This document shows positions 1 through 6,612 of a DNA stretch of 64,000 nucleotides, piece by piece; position 1 is the first letter of the stretch; each line of letters opens with the position of its first letter. The stretch comes from a virus. Both the position numbers and the translations under genes were made by a program. The notes beneath the pieces were generated by a model. It was not told the origin of the DNA. It saw only the letters and a program-made list of their open reading frames with translations, and made no database searches. The DNA lies in the IMG/VR virus record IMGVR_UViG_3300043395_003089, positions 25,168 to 89,167 of that record; one strand, written 5' to 3'.

Positions 1-1035
1 ATCAACGCTTGGCGTGGCGCCGTCGCGGGCGTCGTGCGCCAGTTGATGTGCGACGAGCGCAAGGCGAAGGTCATGACGCTCACGATCTCGTTCCGTTGCA
101 GCAAGGCCGTGATCGACGCTGCGCGAGCGCTCGTGCCCGAAGTCCGGGCGTTGCCCGACGCGCTCGAAGGCTCGGTCACGACTGTCGGCCTGCGCGACGT
201 GCCACGCATGATCATCGCGCGGCCGAGCGACGAGATCCACACGTTCGTGTTGTCGCGCAACAACGCCGCGCTACTCGACACGGCGCTCTTGCTCTGGCGC
301 GAGGGCGTGCGCTTTCAGCTCAATGCAGGTCAGGAGATGCTCGCGCCGCTGTTCGAGTTGCTCGACAAGTTGGATCTGCGTACGCCCGATCTGTTTCGCA
401 AGTCGCTCAAGAAATGGCACGCCGAGGCGCTGGAGAAAGCCGAGACCGCGGGCTCGATCGAGCAGATCGAACGCGTCAACGAGCAACACTCGATGCTGCA
501 CTCGGCGGTGAGCTACGTCGCGCCGACGGGGCTTCGCAAGCTCCTCAACACGATCTTGGAAGTTGGCAAGACCGGTGTGCTGCTCTCGACCGTGCACAAG
601 GTCAAGGGCCTCGAAGCCGATCGCGTGTTCTTGCTCAAGCAGACGTTCAATCGTCACAAGGCTGTGCCAGTGTGGCAGCGCGTTGGTGGTGACGAGCACG
701 GCGACGAGCGGATCGATTACATCAAGGTCGGCGTGTTCAAAGCCGGTGACGACAGCGACGAGGCGAACATCGAATACGTCGCGATCACGCGCGCGAAGGA
801 GCACTTGATCTGGGTCAACATGCCCGAGCGCGAGCACGAGGAGCTGCCCGCCGAGCCGCTGATCCCACAGATGCTCGCGTCGCTGACCGATGCGCAGCTC
901 GCCGAGGAATTCGAGAAAGCGGAGGGCGAGTTGATGCGCTACTCCTCGATGGGCGAGCAAGACAAGGCCGATCATTGGGCGAAGTACGCCAAGCTGATCG
1001 CAGCCGAACAATCCAAGCAGGAACGCGCACGATGA
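1..1035 (+). CDS. UvrD/PcrA-like SF1 DNA helicase, C-terminal part (5' end outside window)
   Basis: The frame is open from base 1, so the N-terminal half with the Walker A motif lies outside the window. The visible 344 residues start with AWRGA, the end of helicase motif III, followed by SFRC (motif IV), TVHKVKGLEAD (motif V) and YVAITRAKEHL (motif VI with its arginine finger). These are diagnostic of 3'-5' DNA helicases of the UvrD/PcrA/Rep family, which unwind DNA in replication or repair. The 2A/2B region is short compared with cellular UvrD. The last codon overlaps the next start (ATGA). Confidence 0.85.
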   Translation: MNAWRGAVAGVVRQLMCDERKAKVMTLTISFRCSKAVIDAARALVPEVRALPDALEGSVTTVGLRDVPRMIIARPSDEIHTFVLSRNNAALLDTALLLWREGVRFQLNAGQEMLAPLFELLDKLDLRTPDLFRKSLKKWHAEALEKAETAGSIEQIERVNEQHSMLHSAVSYVAPTGLRKLLNTILEVGKTGVLLSTVHKVKGLEADRVFLLKQTFNRHKAVPVWQRVGGDEHGDERIDYIKVGVFKAGDDSDEANIEYVAITRAKEHLIWVNMPEREHEELPAEPLIPQMLASLTDAQLAEEFEKAEGELMRYSSMGEQDKADHWAKYAKLIAAEQSKQERAR

Positions 1036-1307
1036 GCAATCGCTACAAAGTCTGGCCGGCGCTTCCCGATGGCTCTCGCGACAGCGAACGCATCTTGCTG
1101 CGCACGGGCCTATCGAAAGACGCCCCCGACTTCGGCGAGAACGACATCGAAGACTTTTTCGGCTCGCTCGTCGAGCTGGCGCAGCTCGCGCGCGAGACGC
1201 GCGGCTACGTCGGGCGCGTGTACATCAGGCAGTTTTTCCCGGGCGAGATCACCACCAAGAGCTGGATCGTCGAGGCCGACGATACCGTTATCGAGGGCTG
1301 GCACTGA
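1032..1307 (+). CDS. Hypothetical protein (91 aa) coupled to the helicase
   Basis: I do not recognise this 91-residue, mostly acidic protein. Its ATG shares ATGA with the helicase stop codon, so the two are translationally coupled. A role alongside the helicase is possible but only inferred. A promoter-type element begins directly after its stop, closing this transcription unit. Confidence 0.75.
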   Translation: MSNRYKVWPALPDGSRDSERILLRTGLSKDAPDFGENDIEDFFGSLVELAQLARETRGYVGRVYIRQFFPGEITTKSWIVEADDTVIEGWH

Positions 1308-1330
1308 CTGTCAGACCAGTGAGGTAGCGT
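1308..1330 (+). promoter_or_regulatory. TGGCAG-box promoter variant before gene at 1339
   Basis: CTGTCAGACCAGTG followed by TAGCGT; the hexamer ends 8 bases before the ATG at 1339. A diverged copy of the window-wide element. Confidence 0.55.
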
Positions 1331-1338
1331 AGGTCTCG

Positions 1339-2006
1339 ATGAAGACCAGCTATCAGATCGCACCGCGAGCGGCGTCAACCTGTTCGACAATGATCGCGGC
1401 GTGACCTGTATCGATCTGACGACGTTGCCGATCATCAATCGCAAGATGGTCAAGAGCGTCGCGCTGAAAGACGCCGCGTCGATCGCGTGGAAGCTTCAGT
1501 ACGCGCGGGCCTATCAGAAGGTCTACAAGGACTACGTCAAGAACAAGTTCCCCGGCCTGACCGAGCACAACGGGTTCTCGCCGCCTCGAACGCAGGCCGA
1601 GGCCGTGAGAAGCTCGCGGGCTACATCATGGGCAAGGAGCTCGAATTCAAGATCAAGGGCTACTCGTCTGCCGCCAGTCTCGAAGGTCATCGAGAAAGTG
1701 AAAGCCAAGGGCAAGCTCAACGGGCCCGAGACGCTCATGGCCGAGGCGATCTTTGAAGTCGAGTCGTTCCTGAGCGCCAACCCGGCGAAGCTGCACCATG
1801 ACTGGCTCGTCGGCAAAGAGAAGATGAACGGCGCGACCGTGCGCGGCCTAGCCTATCAGCTCTCGCAGATCGTGTTCTCGATCATCGTCGGTCAGACGTG
1901 GTTCAGCGATTGCCCGACGCCCGACGACAACACGGTCACGCACAAGACGCAGCACGGCGACGTCGTGATCGCGGCCGAGCTGCGCGAGATCGAGATCAAG
2001 CTGTAG
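1339..2006 (+). pseudogene. Frameshifted gene of unknown function
   Basis: A promoter-type element points at ATG 1339 (MKTSYQIAPR), but that frame stops at the TGA ending 1404, while a coding-like sequence (SGVNLFDNDRG) continues in another frame. That frame runs to about 1590. There the sensible protein (REKLAGYIMGKELEF) switches frame, and near 1680 it returns (VIEKVKAKGKL) and runs to the stop at 2006. Three indels in one 670-base gene, with intact neighbours, indicate a decayed gene or local sequence errors. The original product would be about 215 residues. The family is not recognised. Confidence 0.6.
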
Positions 2007-2029
2007 CTGGCAGACCAGCGAGCTAAGGT
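2007..2029 (+). promoter_or_regulatory. TGGCAG-box promoter of gene at 2039
   Basis: CTGGCAGACCAGCG followed by GC and TAAGGT; the hexamer ends 9 bases before the ATG. Confidence 0.6.
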
Positions 2030-2038
2030 CGTTGCGCG

Positions 2039-2842
2039 ATGGCAAAGACCTGGTGTTCTGTTTGCGGCGAGCGGCAGTTTCACGTTCCTGACAACGAGCT
2101 GCCAACGTGCGCGAATGGTCACGGCGGCGCTCCCGGCCTCGATCAAAGTGAAGCGCAAGCGCTGGGCTACGACACGTCCAAGCGCTTGCGCCGGATCATT
2201 CGAGTGCCGCGCGCCGAGGTGCACAAGCGACCGACGATCGCGAAGCGCTCGCAGGACGAACGCGATCTGTCCGATGCAACGTGCACGCCGAAGTGGCTCG
2301 CGGATTTTCTCTACAAGGCCCGAGGCAATCGGCCGTTCGATCTCGACCCGTGCAGCAACGAACGCTCGCACATCATCGCGCATTGGTCATTCTCGCTAGA
2401 GAAGAAGCTCGACGGGCTCAAGCTTCCGTGGCGCGGTGAAGTCTTCAAGAACAACCCGTTCTCGGCGCCGATGCTGTGGCAAGAGAAAGCCGTCTACGAG
2501 CTGACGCTCGGTCGTTGCACCGAGCTCGTCGAGCTGTGCAAGATGGATCCGAGCACCGAGTGGTGGGGCGTTATCGCGCAGCCGATCGTTGCCGGTGGCG
2601 CGGATTGGAGCCATCGCGAGATCGTCTACACGCCGGACTTGTGGCTGTTCCGCGATCGCATCCAATACGACGAGCACCCGCTGTTGATCGAGAAACGCCG
2701 CTGCGAGATCGCCGAGGGCAAGCGCAAGGGCAACAAGAGCGGCAAGAGCTCGAACAACTTCTGCTCGGCGCTGATCCATCATCGGTTCGACAAGCCGCGC
2801 TTGCCGCTCGAAGAATTCGCCGACCTGTGGATCAGGCCGTAG
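2039..2842 (+). CDS. Phage DNA N6-adenine methyltransferase (Dam-like)
   Basis: 267 residues. The N-terminus has a small zinc-ribbon pattern (Cys6, Cys9, Cys24, His28). The body contains FDLDPC at 100-105 and NNPFS at 138-142 after WRGEVF. This is the order seen in the phage DNA N-6-adenine-methyltransferase family, where the second motif is usually NPPY/F and forms the catalytic loop. The product probably methylates adenine in the element's own DNA, for protection or regulation. It has its own promoter and is followed by the basic micro-protein cluster. The lysine/serine-rich stretch near residue 230 is probably a loop. Confidence 0.8.
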   Translation: MAKTWCSVCGERQFHVPDNELPTCANGHGGAPGLDQSEAQALGYDTSKRLRRIIRVPRAEVHKRPTIAKRSQDERDLSDATCTPKWLADFLYKARGNRPFDLDPCSNERSHIIAHWSFSLEKKLDGLKLPWRGEVFKNNPFSAPMLWQEKAVYELTLGRCTELVELCKMDPSTEWWGVIAQPIVAGGADWSHREIVYTPDLWLFRDRIQYDEHPLLIEKRRCEIAEGKRKGNKSGKSSNNFCSALIHHRFDKPRLPLEEFADLWIRP

Positions 2843-2900
2843 CTATCAGCCTGGCGCACCACCACTTGACGTCGGATTTCTCTTGTGGGAGCTTTGGGGC

Positions 2901-2993
2901 ATGGCGAAAAAGCACTGCAAGTTTGGCAAGGTCTCTCGTGGTCGTCGCAAGGGCCAGTGCCGAAAGTCGCGCAAGACGCGACGCAAGCGCTAG
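2901..2993 (+). CDS. 30-aa very basic micro-protein
   Basis: ATG at 2901 begins MAKKHCKFGK and ends RKTRRKR before TAG at 2991. More than half of the residues are Lys or Arg, with two cysteines. A TGGGAG sequence lies about 13 bases upstream. It heads the run of small basic proteins and is best explained as a nucleic-acid-binding, protamine-like peptide (inference from composition). Confidence 0.6.
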   Translation: MAKKHCKFGKVSRGRRKGQCRKSRKTRRKR

Positions 2994-3044
2994 TCGATCG
3001 CTTTCTCGAAGCGGGCTATGATGTCCGCTAGTGGAGGCTGATCA

Positions 3045-3377
3045 ATGTACGCGCTGAGATCCTACGAACAGACCGCGGTGTATGACCCCACGAATCCCGA
3101 TCAACGGATTCGTGAAGGCTACGCCAGCGACCCGGGGCGCTGGACTTCCTACTACTGGAACCCAGTGGACACGGGTGCGCAGTTGCGCGGCTCGGGTCTC
3201 GGGATCTCGTGGTCGTCGCTCGGCTCGACGGCGCAGATCGGCGTGATCGCGGTTGTCGGCGCGCTCGCCGGCTACTTCACGTGGAAGCAGTGGGGCGACA
3301 AGCTCCGTCCGACCATGAAAAAGATCCCGATCATCGGCTCGCAATTCGCCGGCTACAAGCGGCGGGGGCGGCGCTGA
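3045..3377 (+). CDS. Small membrane protein with LRGSGLG motif (110 aa)
   Basis: Begins MYALRS, has LRGSGLG near residue 48, one hydrophobic segment (about 60-80, with Gly/Ala/Val) and a basic C-terminus ending RRGRR. GGAGG lies 9 bases before the ATG, and TATGAT further upstream could be the -10. The LRGxGLG motif recurs in the membrane proteins encoded near 50 kb, so this is a candidate virion membrane protein. Function unknown. Confidence 0.75.
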   Translation: MYALRSYEQTAVYDPTNPDQRIREGYASDPGRWTSYYWNPVDTGAQLRGSGLGISWSSLGSTAQIGVIAVVGALAGYFTWKQWGDKLRPTMKKIPIIGSQFAGYKRRGRR

Positions 3378-3380
3378 CCG

Positions 3381-3686
3381 ATGGCTCGCGTATCTGGTCG
3401 AACGATTCGAGCCATCCCATCGTTCAAGGCATTTTGCGCGTCCGTACACTCGACCAAGGCAGCGCGAACGCGCTGCGTCCGTCAATTGATGGACAGCGCC
3501 GAGACCAAGGCAGAGATGCGAGGCCTAGGGGCTCCGGGCTGCGTCGAGACGGTGAAGACGATCACCAAGCGTGACGGTAAAAAGGTCACGTTCCGTACGC
3601 GCGTTGGTGATGATTGCCCCAAAAGGATGCGGCCATCCACGCAGCATCTTCGGCCGTGGCAGTACAAATCGCAGGGTCGGCGCTGA
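3381..3686 (+). CDS. Basic cysteine-containing small protein (101 aa)
   Basis: Starts three bases after the previous stop. Rich in Arg/Lys/Thr with four cysteines and a MRGLGAPGC motif at about 46-54. The C-terminus ends SQGRR. No known family. It fits the adjacent group of basic proteins that may bind and compact DNA (inference). Confidence 0.7.
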   Translation: MARVSGRTIRAIPSFKAFCASVHSTKAARTRCVRQLMDSAETKAEMRGLGAPGCVETVKTITKRDGKKVTFRTRVGDDCPKRMRPSTQHLRPWQYKSQGRR

Positions 3687-3689
3687 CCG

Positions 3690-3938
3690 ATGGCTCGCAC
3701 CGTCACCAGCGAGAACGCGCGGATCAACCGGCGCTGCGAAACAGCGCTGAAGGCCTTGAGCCCGCGCGAGTGCGACGCCCGAGCGGCGCTGCGCGCGAGC
3801 AACGCATGCGCCCACGTTCAATGGGGCACGCGGCTCGACAAGCACGCCAAGCGCGTGCTCAAGCGGCACGGGACATCATGCCCGGCGTTGCGCTTCGATG
3901 GATTCCACGGAACCCGCCGACGTCGGCGCCGTCGGTGA
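3690..3938 (+). CDS. Basic small protein with poly-arginine tail (82 aa)
   Basis: Starts four bases after the previous stop. MARTVTSEN start, several cysteines, and a C-terminus of seven consecutive arginines after a threonine. Composition is like protamines or viral core proteins. Probably co-transcribed with the two preceding genes. Confidence 0.7.
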   Translation: MARTVTSENARINRRCETALKALSPRECDARAALRASNACAHVQWGTRLDKHAKRVLKRHGTSCPALRFDGFHGTRRRRRRR

Positions 3939-3944
3939 TAGGCT
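3939..3944 (+). promoter_or_regulatory. Leaderless-type promoter (TAGGCT) of gene at 3951
   Basis: GTGATAGGCT with TAGGCT ending 6 bases before the ATG. Confidence 0.6.
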
Positions 3945-3950
3945 AGGGCC

Positions 3951-4193
3951 ATGCCCGCGTTGATGTCATTGGAAGGCCCCCGGGTCACGCACCTGGACGA
4001 GATCCGCAATCAGCTCTACGCCGCAACACCGCGGAGCTGGTGGCGAGCACAGGCCTCGCTCAAGGGCTTCACCGAGCCGTTCATCGCGCACCCGGTGTGG
4101 CTGCTTCTTGGCATCTTCGGCGGCATGTGGCTCGCGGGCAGCAAGACGGGGCAGACGTTGATCGCGAAGGCGAAGTACAAGCCCGGGTCTTAG
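3951..4193 (+). CDS. Single-span membrane protein (80 aa)
   Basis: A hydrophilic N-terminal 45 residues is followed by HPVWLLLGIFGGMWLAG, a single transmembrane segment, and a basic tail. The promoter hexamer sits 6 bases upstream with no Shine-Dalgarno, so translation is probably leaderless. Candidate virion membrane protein; no family recognised. Confidence 0.75.
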   Translation: MPALMSLEGPRVTHLDEIRNQLYAATPRSWWRAQASLKGFTEPFIAHPVWLLLGIFGGMWLAGSKTGQTLIAKAKYKPGS

Positions 4194-4325
4194 TCGTTGC
4201 CGTTCGAGCTCGCGTCTCGCTTGCACGATGGCGCGGATGAGCAGCGCGGCGCGATCTGGTTGGTTGGGCATGCTCGGGTTCTAGTCGGGAGCCGATCGGG
4301 AGGGCAAGCGGGAGCGATCTCGGTG

Positions 4326-4331
4326 TAGGCT
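4326..4331 (+). promoter_or_regulatory. Leaderless-type promoter (TAGGCT) of gene at 4339
   Basis: GTGTAGGCT with the hexamer ending 7 bases before the ATG. Confidence 0.6.
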
Positions 4332-4338
4332 AGACCGC

Positions 4339-4656
4339 ATGGCCAAGCGGATCGACGATAGCCACCAGCCGTACAAGCGCACGCGCAAGCTCGGGCCCGG
4401 CCCCGATCGGAGCCCGCCCAAGCTTCAGGCGCGCGACTGGGAGTGTCATCGCGGGAAGCGGCCCTACGAGCAGATCTGCGTGTGGGTCGGCGAGGGCAAG
4501 CGCTCGAACACCACGAACCGGATGAATCGCGCGAAGAAAAAGCGCTACAACAAGCGCTATCGCGCGTGGGCGAAGACGCATCGCGCGGCGCTGCGCAACA
4601 AGGGCCGGATCGGCACGTATCGTTGCCACAAGACCAAGCAGACGAGGTGCAAATGA
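4339..4656 (+). CDS. Basic small protein (105 aa)
   Basis: Lys/Arg-rich throughout (RAKKKRYNKRYRAWAK in the middle) with three cysteines. It resembles the 86-residue basic protein at 37561 in composition and Cys spacing, though I cannot show homology by eye. Likely nucleic-acid binding. Its stop overlaps the next start (ATGA). Confidence 0.7.
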   Translation: MAKRIDDSHQPYKRTRKLGPGPDRSPPKLQARDWECHRGKRPYEQICVWVGEGKRSNTTNRMNRAKKKRYNKRYRAWAKTHRAALRNKGRIGTYRCHKTKQTRCK

Positions 4657-4787
4657 GCGTATCGGGCAACAGCCGAGTCGTGCCGATCCGAGAGCGCGAG
4701 ATCTTGGTGCTGCCGATCATAGACGCGACGCCGCCCGAGATGTATCGCCGGCTCGAAACTGACTTGCGGAAGGCGCTCAAGCGATGA
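4653..4787 (+). CDS. 44-aa protein in the basic-protein operon
   Basis: ATGA overlap with the gene before and the gene after supports translation. The sequence is mixed (REREILVLPIIDATPPEMY), less basic than its neighbours, with an amphipathic C-terminal helix. Function unknown. Confidence 0.6.
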   Translation: MSVSGNSRVVPIREREILVLPIIDATPPEMYRRLETDLRKALKR

Positions 4788-4954
4788 GCAAGCATCGCGT
4801 TGGACGCCCCAAGCGCACGAAGGCCGCGCGAGCTTGCCTCGCGCAGCGGATCCGCAAGCACTGTCGCAAAAAGAATTGCGAGCGGATCGAGCCCCGACGG
4901 CAAGCGATCGCGATCGCGTTCAGCCAGTGCCGGCGGCTTGGCTTCAAGGTCTGA
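4784..4954 (+). CDS. Basic 56-aa protein
   Basis: Starts in an ATGA overlap. MSKHRVGRPKRTK start, four cysteines, strongly basic. Last gene of the rightward micro-protein run, ending one base before the stop of the opposing gene at 4955. Confidence 0.65.
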   Translation: MSKHRVGRPKRTKAARACLAQRIRKHCRKKNCERIEPRRQAIAIAFSQCRRLGFKV

Positions 4955-5065
4955 CTAAAACGTAGCCTTAGCAGCCTCGTCCAGATGGCAAGCATCCTTG
5001 CGTGTCTTGAGCTGCTTGAGTGTTTCGGTGTTGAGCGAGAGCTTGGTGTTCTTGATTTTCTTCAT
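4955..5065 (-). CDS. 36-aa peptide with a lanthipeptide-like leader motif
   Basis: ATG at 5065 with AAGGA about 10 bases upstream. The sequence contains KLSLNTETLKQL, which closely matches the leader signature of class I lanthipeptide precursors (KLxLxKETL). A short, charged C-terminus with one cysteine and a final ATF follows. No lanthionine synthetase is visible, so a modified-peptide identity is tentative. It could be an unrelated small helical protein. Confidence 0.5.
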   Translation of the reverse strand: MKKIKNTKLSLNTETLKQLKTRKDACHLDEAAKATF

Positions 5066-5119
5066 CGACGCATTCCTTGGTTGGTTGTTTCATCAAGCCA
5101 CGGCAGGTGCCGTAGGGCA

Positions 5120-5422
5120 TCAAGTAGCGTAACCCAGCTCGTAGAGTAATCGCATGAGGATGTCGCCATGACAGGCAAGCGGCGCGCAGTAGCAAGCAAG
5201 CGGCTTGTCACCGTCGACGAGCTCAGGGAGCGCGGCCATGAGCTGAGGCGAGCTACGAAGCCACGGCTCGTAGGCTTGAATCGCGAGCGCGCGATTGAGA
5301 ACTTTGAAGCGCGCGATCGTTGATGGCAGATGCGAGTACGGGTTACCCCACTTCGACGGTCGGCCGATATAGACGTACTGATCCGGCCGCAGTCGAGTCG
5401 TGTTGAGATTGATCAGCCGCAT
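5120..5422 (-). CDS. DUF4326-like protein (100 aa)
   Basis: Starting at ATG 5422 the protein has YIGRPSKWGNP and ends with LACYCAPLACHGDIL, the two conserved blocks of the DUF4326 family (small phage and bacterial proteins with a Cys/His cluster, role unknown). The upstream in-frame extension is arginine-rich and non-coding in appearance. It overlaps the 48-residue gene upstream by 10 bases. Confidence 0.75.
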   Translation of the reverse strand: MRLINLNTTRLRPDQYVYIGRPSKWGNPYSHLPSTIARFKVLNRALAIQAYEPWLRSSPQLMAALPELVDGDKPLACYCAPLACHGDILMRLLYELGYAT

Positions 5423-5559
5423 CGCGCTTCCGGCCAGCCGAGCAATCGCCGCACGCGGCGTTGACGCTCTTGTGCCTCTTGCTCGACACGCGCGATCTCC
5501 AGGCGGCACCAGACGCAACCGCACGTCGGTGACACAGGATGATGGTCGTGTTTCTTCAT
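5413..5559 (-). CDS. 48-aa protein with CxCxxC motif
   Basis: ATG 5559 follows GTGATAGG about 14 bases upstream, a degenerate copy of the leaderless promoter. MKKHDHHPVS is followed by TCGCVWC, a possible metal site, and a basic amphipathic helix. Ends inside the start of the DUF4326 gene, so the two are coupled. Confidence 0.55.
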   Translation of the reverse strand: MKKHDHHPVSPTCGCVWCRLEIARVEQEAQERQRRVRRLLGWPEARCG

Positions 5560-5575
5560 GCCGCTCGTGCTCCTA

Positions 5576-6079
5576 TCACAACTCCTCGTCGAATTCTTCC
5601 TCGTCTTCGTCGTCGTGCATGCCGTGGAGCAGTGCCCGCATCTTGATCAACTCGGCTGCGCCCATCTCGCGTGGGTCATCCCAGAATTCGAGGATCGAGT
5701 ACGAGACCACGTCGGGCGTCTTGCCGTTGGTCGACGTCGGGAACAGCGGATCGAGCATCTCGCCCGCGAACTTGGCATTGACAGCCGACTCGCGCTCGCG
5801 CTCGTCGCGGATCTTGCGACGTAAGTCCGTCGTCGCGCGGCGCCTGGCCTCACGCGCGAGCTTGCGGCTCGACCGTGCCTGTCTGTAGTCGTAGACCAGC
5901 GCAGTCAGCCGGTTGTGGATCGGTTCGAGCGCCTTGAAGAATGCATCACGCTGTTGTTCACAGACATCGAGAACAGCTTGAGCGTCCTCGCGAGTCATGC
6001 GATACGCGACCGGCCACATGGTGTCGAGTGCCTCGGCAACGTACGTGTGGCGTCCAACGACGCAGTAGAGCGCGGGCAT
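5576..6079 (-). CDS. Hypothetical protein with coiled-coil and acidic tail (167 aa)
   Basis: The start at ATG 6079 (MPALYCVVGRHTY) is chosen because a full TGGCAG-box promoter ends 10 bases before it; the longer in-frame start would lie inside that promoter. The central 60 residues are Arg/Glu-rich and helical, and the C-terminus is strongly acidic (DDEDEEEFDEEL). Function unknown. Confidence 0.75.
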   Translation of the reverse strand: MPALYCVVGRHTYVAEALDTMWPVAYRMTREDAQAVLDVCEQQRDAFFKALEPIHNRLTALVYDYRQARSSRKLAREARRRATTDLRRKIRDERERESAVNAKFAGEMLDPLFPTSTNGKTPDVVSYSILEFWDDPREMGAAELIKMRALLHGMHDDEDEEEFDEEL

Positions 6080-6089
6080 CTCGACAGGG

Positions 6090-6112
6090 AGTCTAGCTCG
6101 CTGCTCTGACAG
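6090..6112 (-). promoter_or_regulatory. TGGCAG-box promoter of leftward gene at 6079
   Basis: On the minus strand CTGTCAGAGCAGCG, GC, then TAGACT. It sits back to back with the rightward copy at 6118-6140. Confidence 0.6.
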
Positions 6113-6117
6113 CAACG

Positions 6118-6140
6118 TTGGCAGCTCAGCGAGGTAGACT
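6118..6140 (+). promoter_or_regulatory. TGGCAG-box promoter of gene at 6150
   Basis: TTGGCAGCTCAGCG followed by TAGACT, ending 9 bases before the ATG. Divergent from the copy at 6090-6112, only 5 bases apart. Confidence 0.6.
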
Positions 6141-6149
6141 GGCTACGAC

Positions 6150-6407
6150 ATGAAACTACGCGAGCCCGAACCACTGCCGCACTTGCGCGACTGCCGAGCC
6201 GAGCCGTTACCGCTCGCGCGCTCGCATCCGCGCACGATCTTGCCGCGTTGGGGTCGGCGCTTTTTCGCGTTCGTCGACAAGACACTCGCGCGGCGTGACG
6301 CCCCGTTGTCGTTGCTCTGCGCGTTGCTGCTCGGCCTCGTATTCGTCGTGATCCCGACGGTGTTCGCGCTGTGGATCTGGCGTGGAGATTATCGTGTCGA
6401 GACGTAG
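6150..6407 (+). CDS. Single-span membrane protein (85 aa)
   Basis: A basic N-terminal 50 residues is followed by one long hydrophobic segment (LSLLCALLLGLVFVVIPTVF) near the C-terminus. Overlaps the next gene by 26 bases. Function unknown; membrane topology is clear. Confidence 0.75.
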   Translation: MKLREPEPLPHLRDCRAEPLPLARSHPRTILPRWGRRFFAFVDKTLARRDAPLSLLCALLLGLVFVVIPTVFALWIWRGDYRVET

Positions 6408-6612
6408 ACGACGATGCGTCGGTTGCGGCGCGCTCTTTCTGATGCCGCGCGACCCGAGTCGCTACAACGATAGCTGCATGCGCTGCATGGGCTACACGGT
6501 GAAGACGCTCTTGCAACTACGCACGCTTCAGAGCCCGGCGCGCTACAACCGACAGTGCGAGGCCTGCACGCCGCGAGGAAGAACACTCAACGAGCGCCAC
6601 GAGCTCGACTAG
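6382..6612 (+). CDS. Small zinc-ribbon-like protein (76 aa)
   Basis: Three CxxC pairs (CVGC, CMRC, CEAC) indicate one or two zinc sites. The start is GTG at 6382 or 6394. It overlaps the upstream membrane protein and ends within the stop region of the opposing gene. Possible small nucleic-acid-binding protein. Confidence 0.65.
   Translation: MEIIVSRRRRRCVGCGALFLMPRDPSRYNDSCMRCMGYTVKTLLQLRTLQSPARYNRQCEACTPRGRTLNERHELD

Noticed and set aside
4955-5065. Firm assignment as a lanthipeptide precursor
   Set aside because: Only the leader motif fits. The C-terminal part has a single cysteine and is strongly charged, and no synthetase is present.
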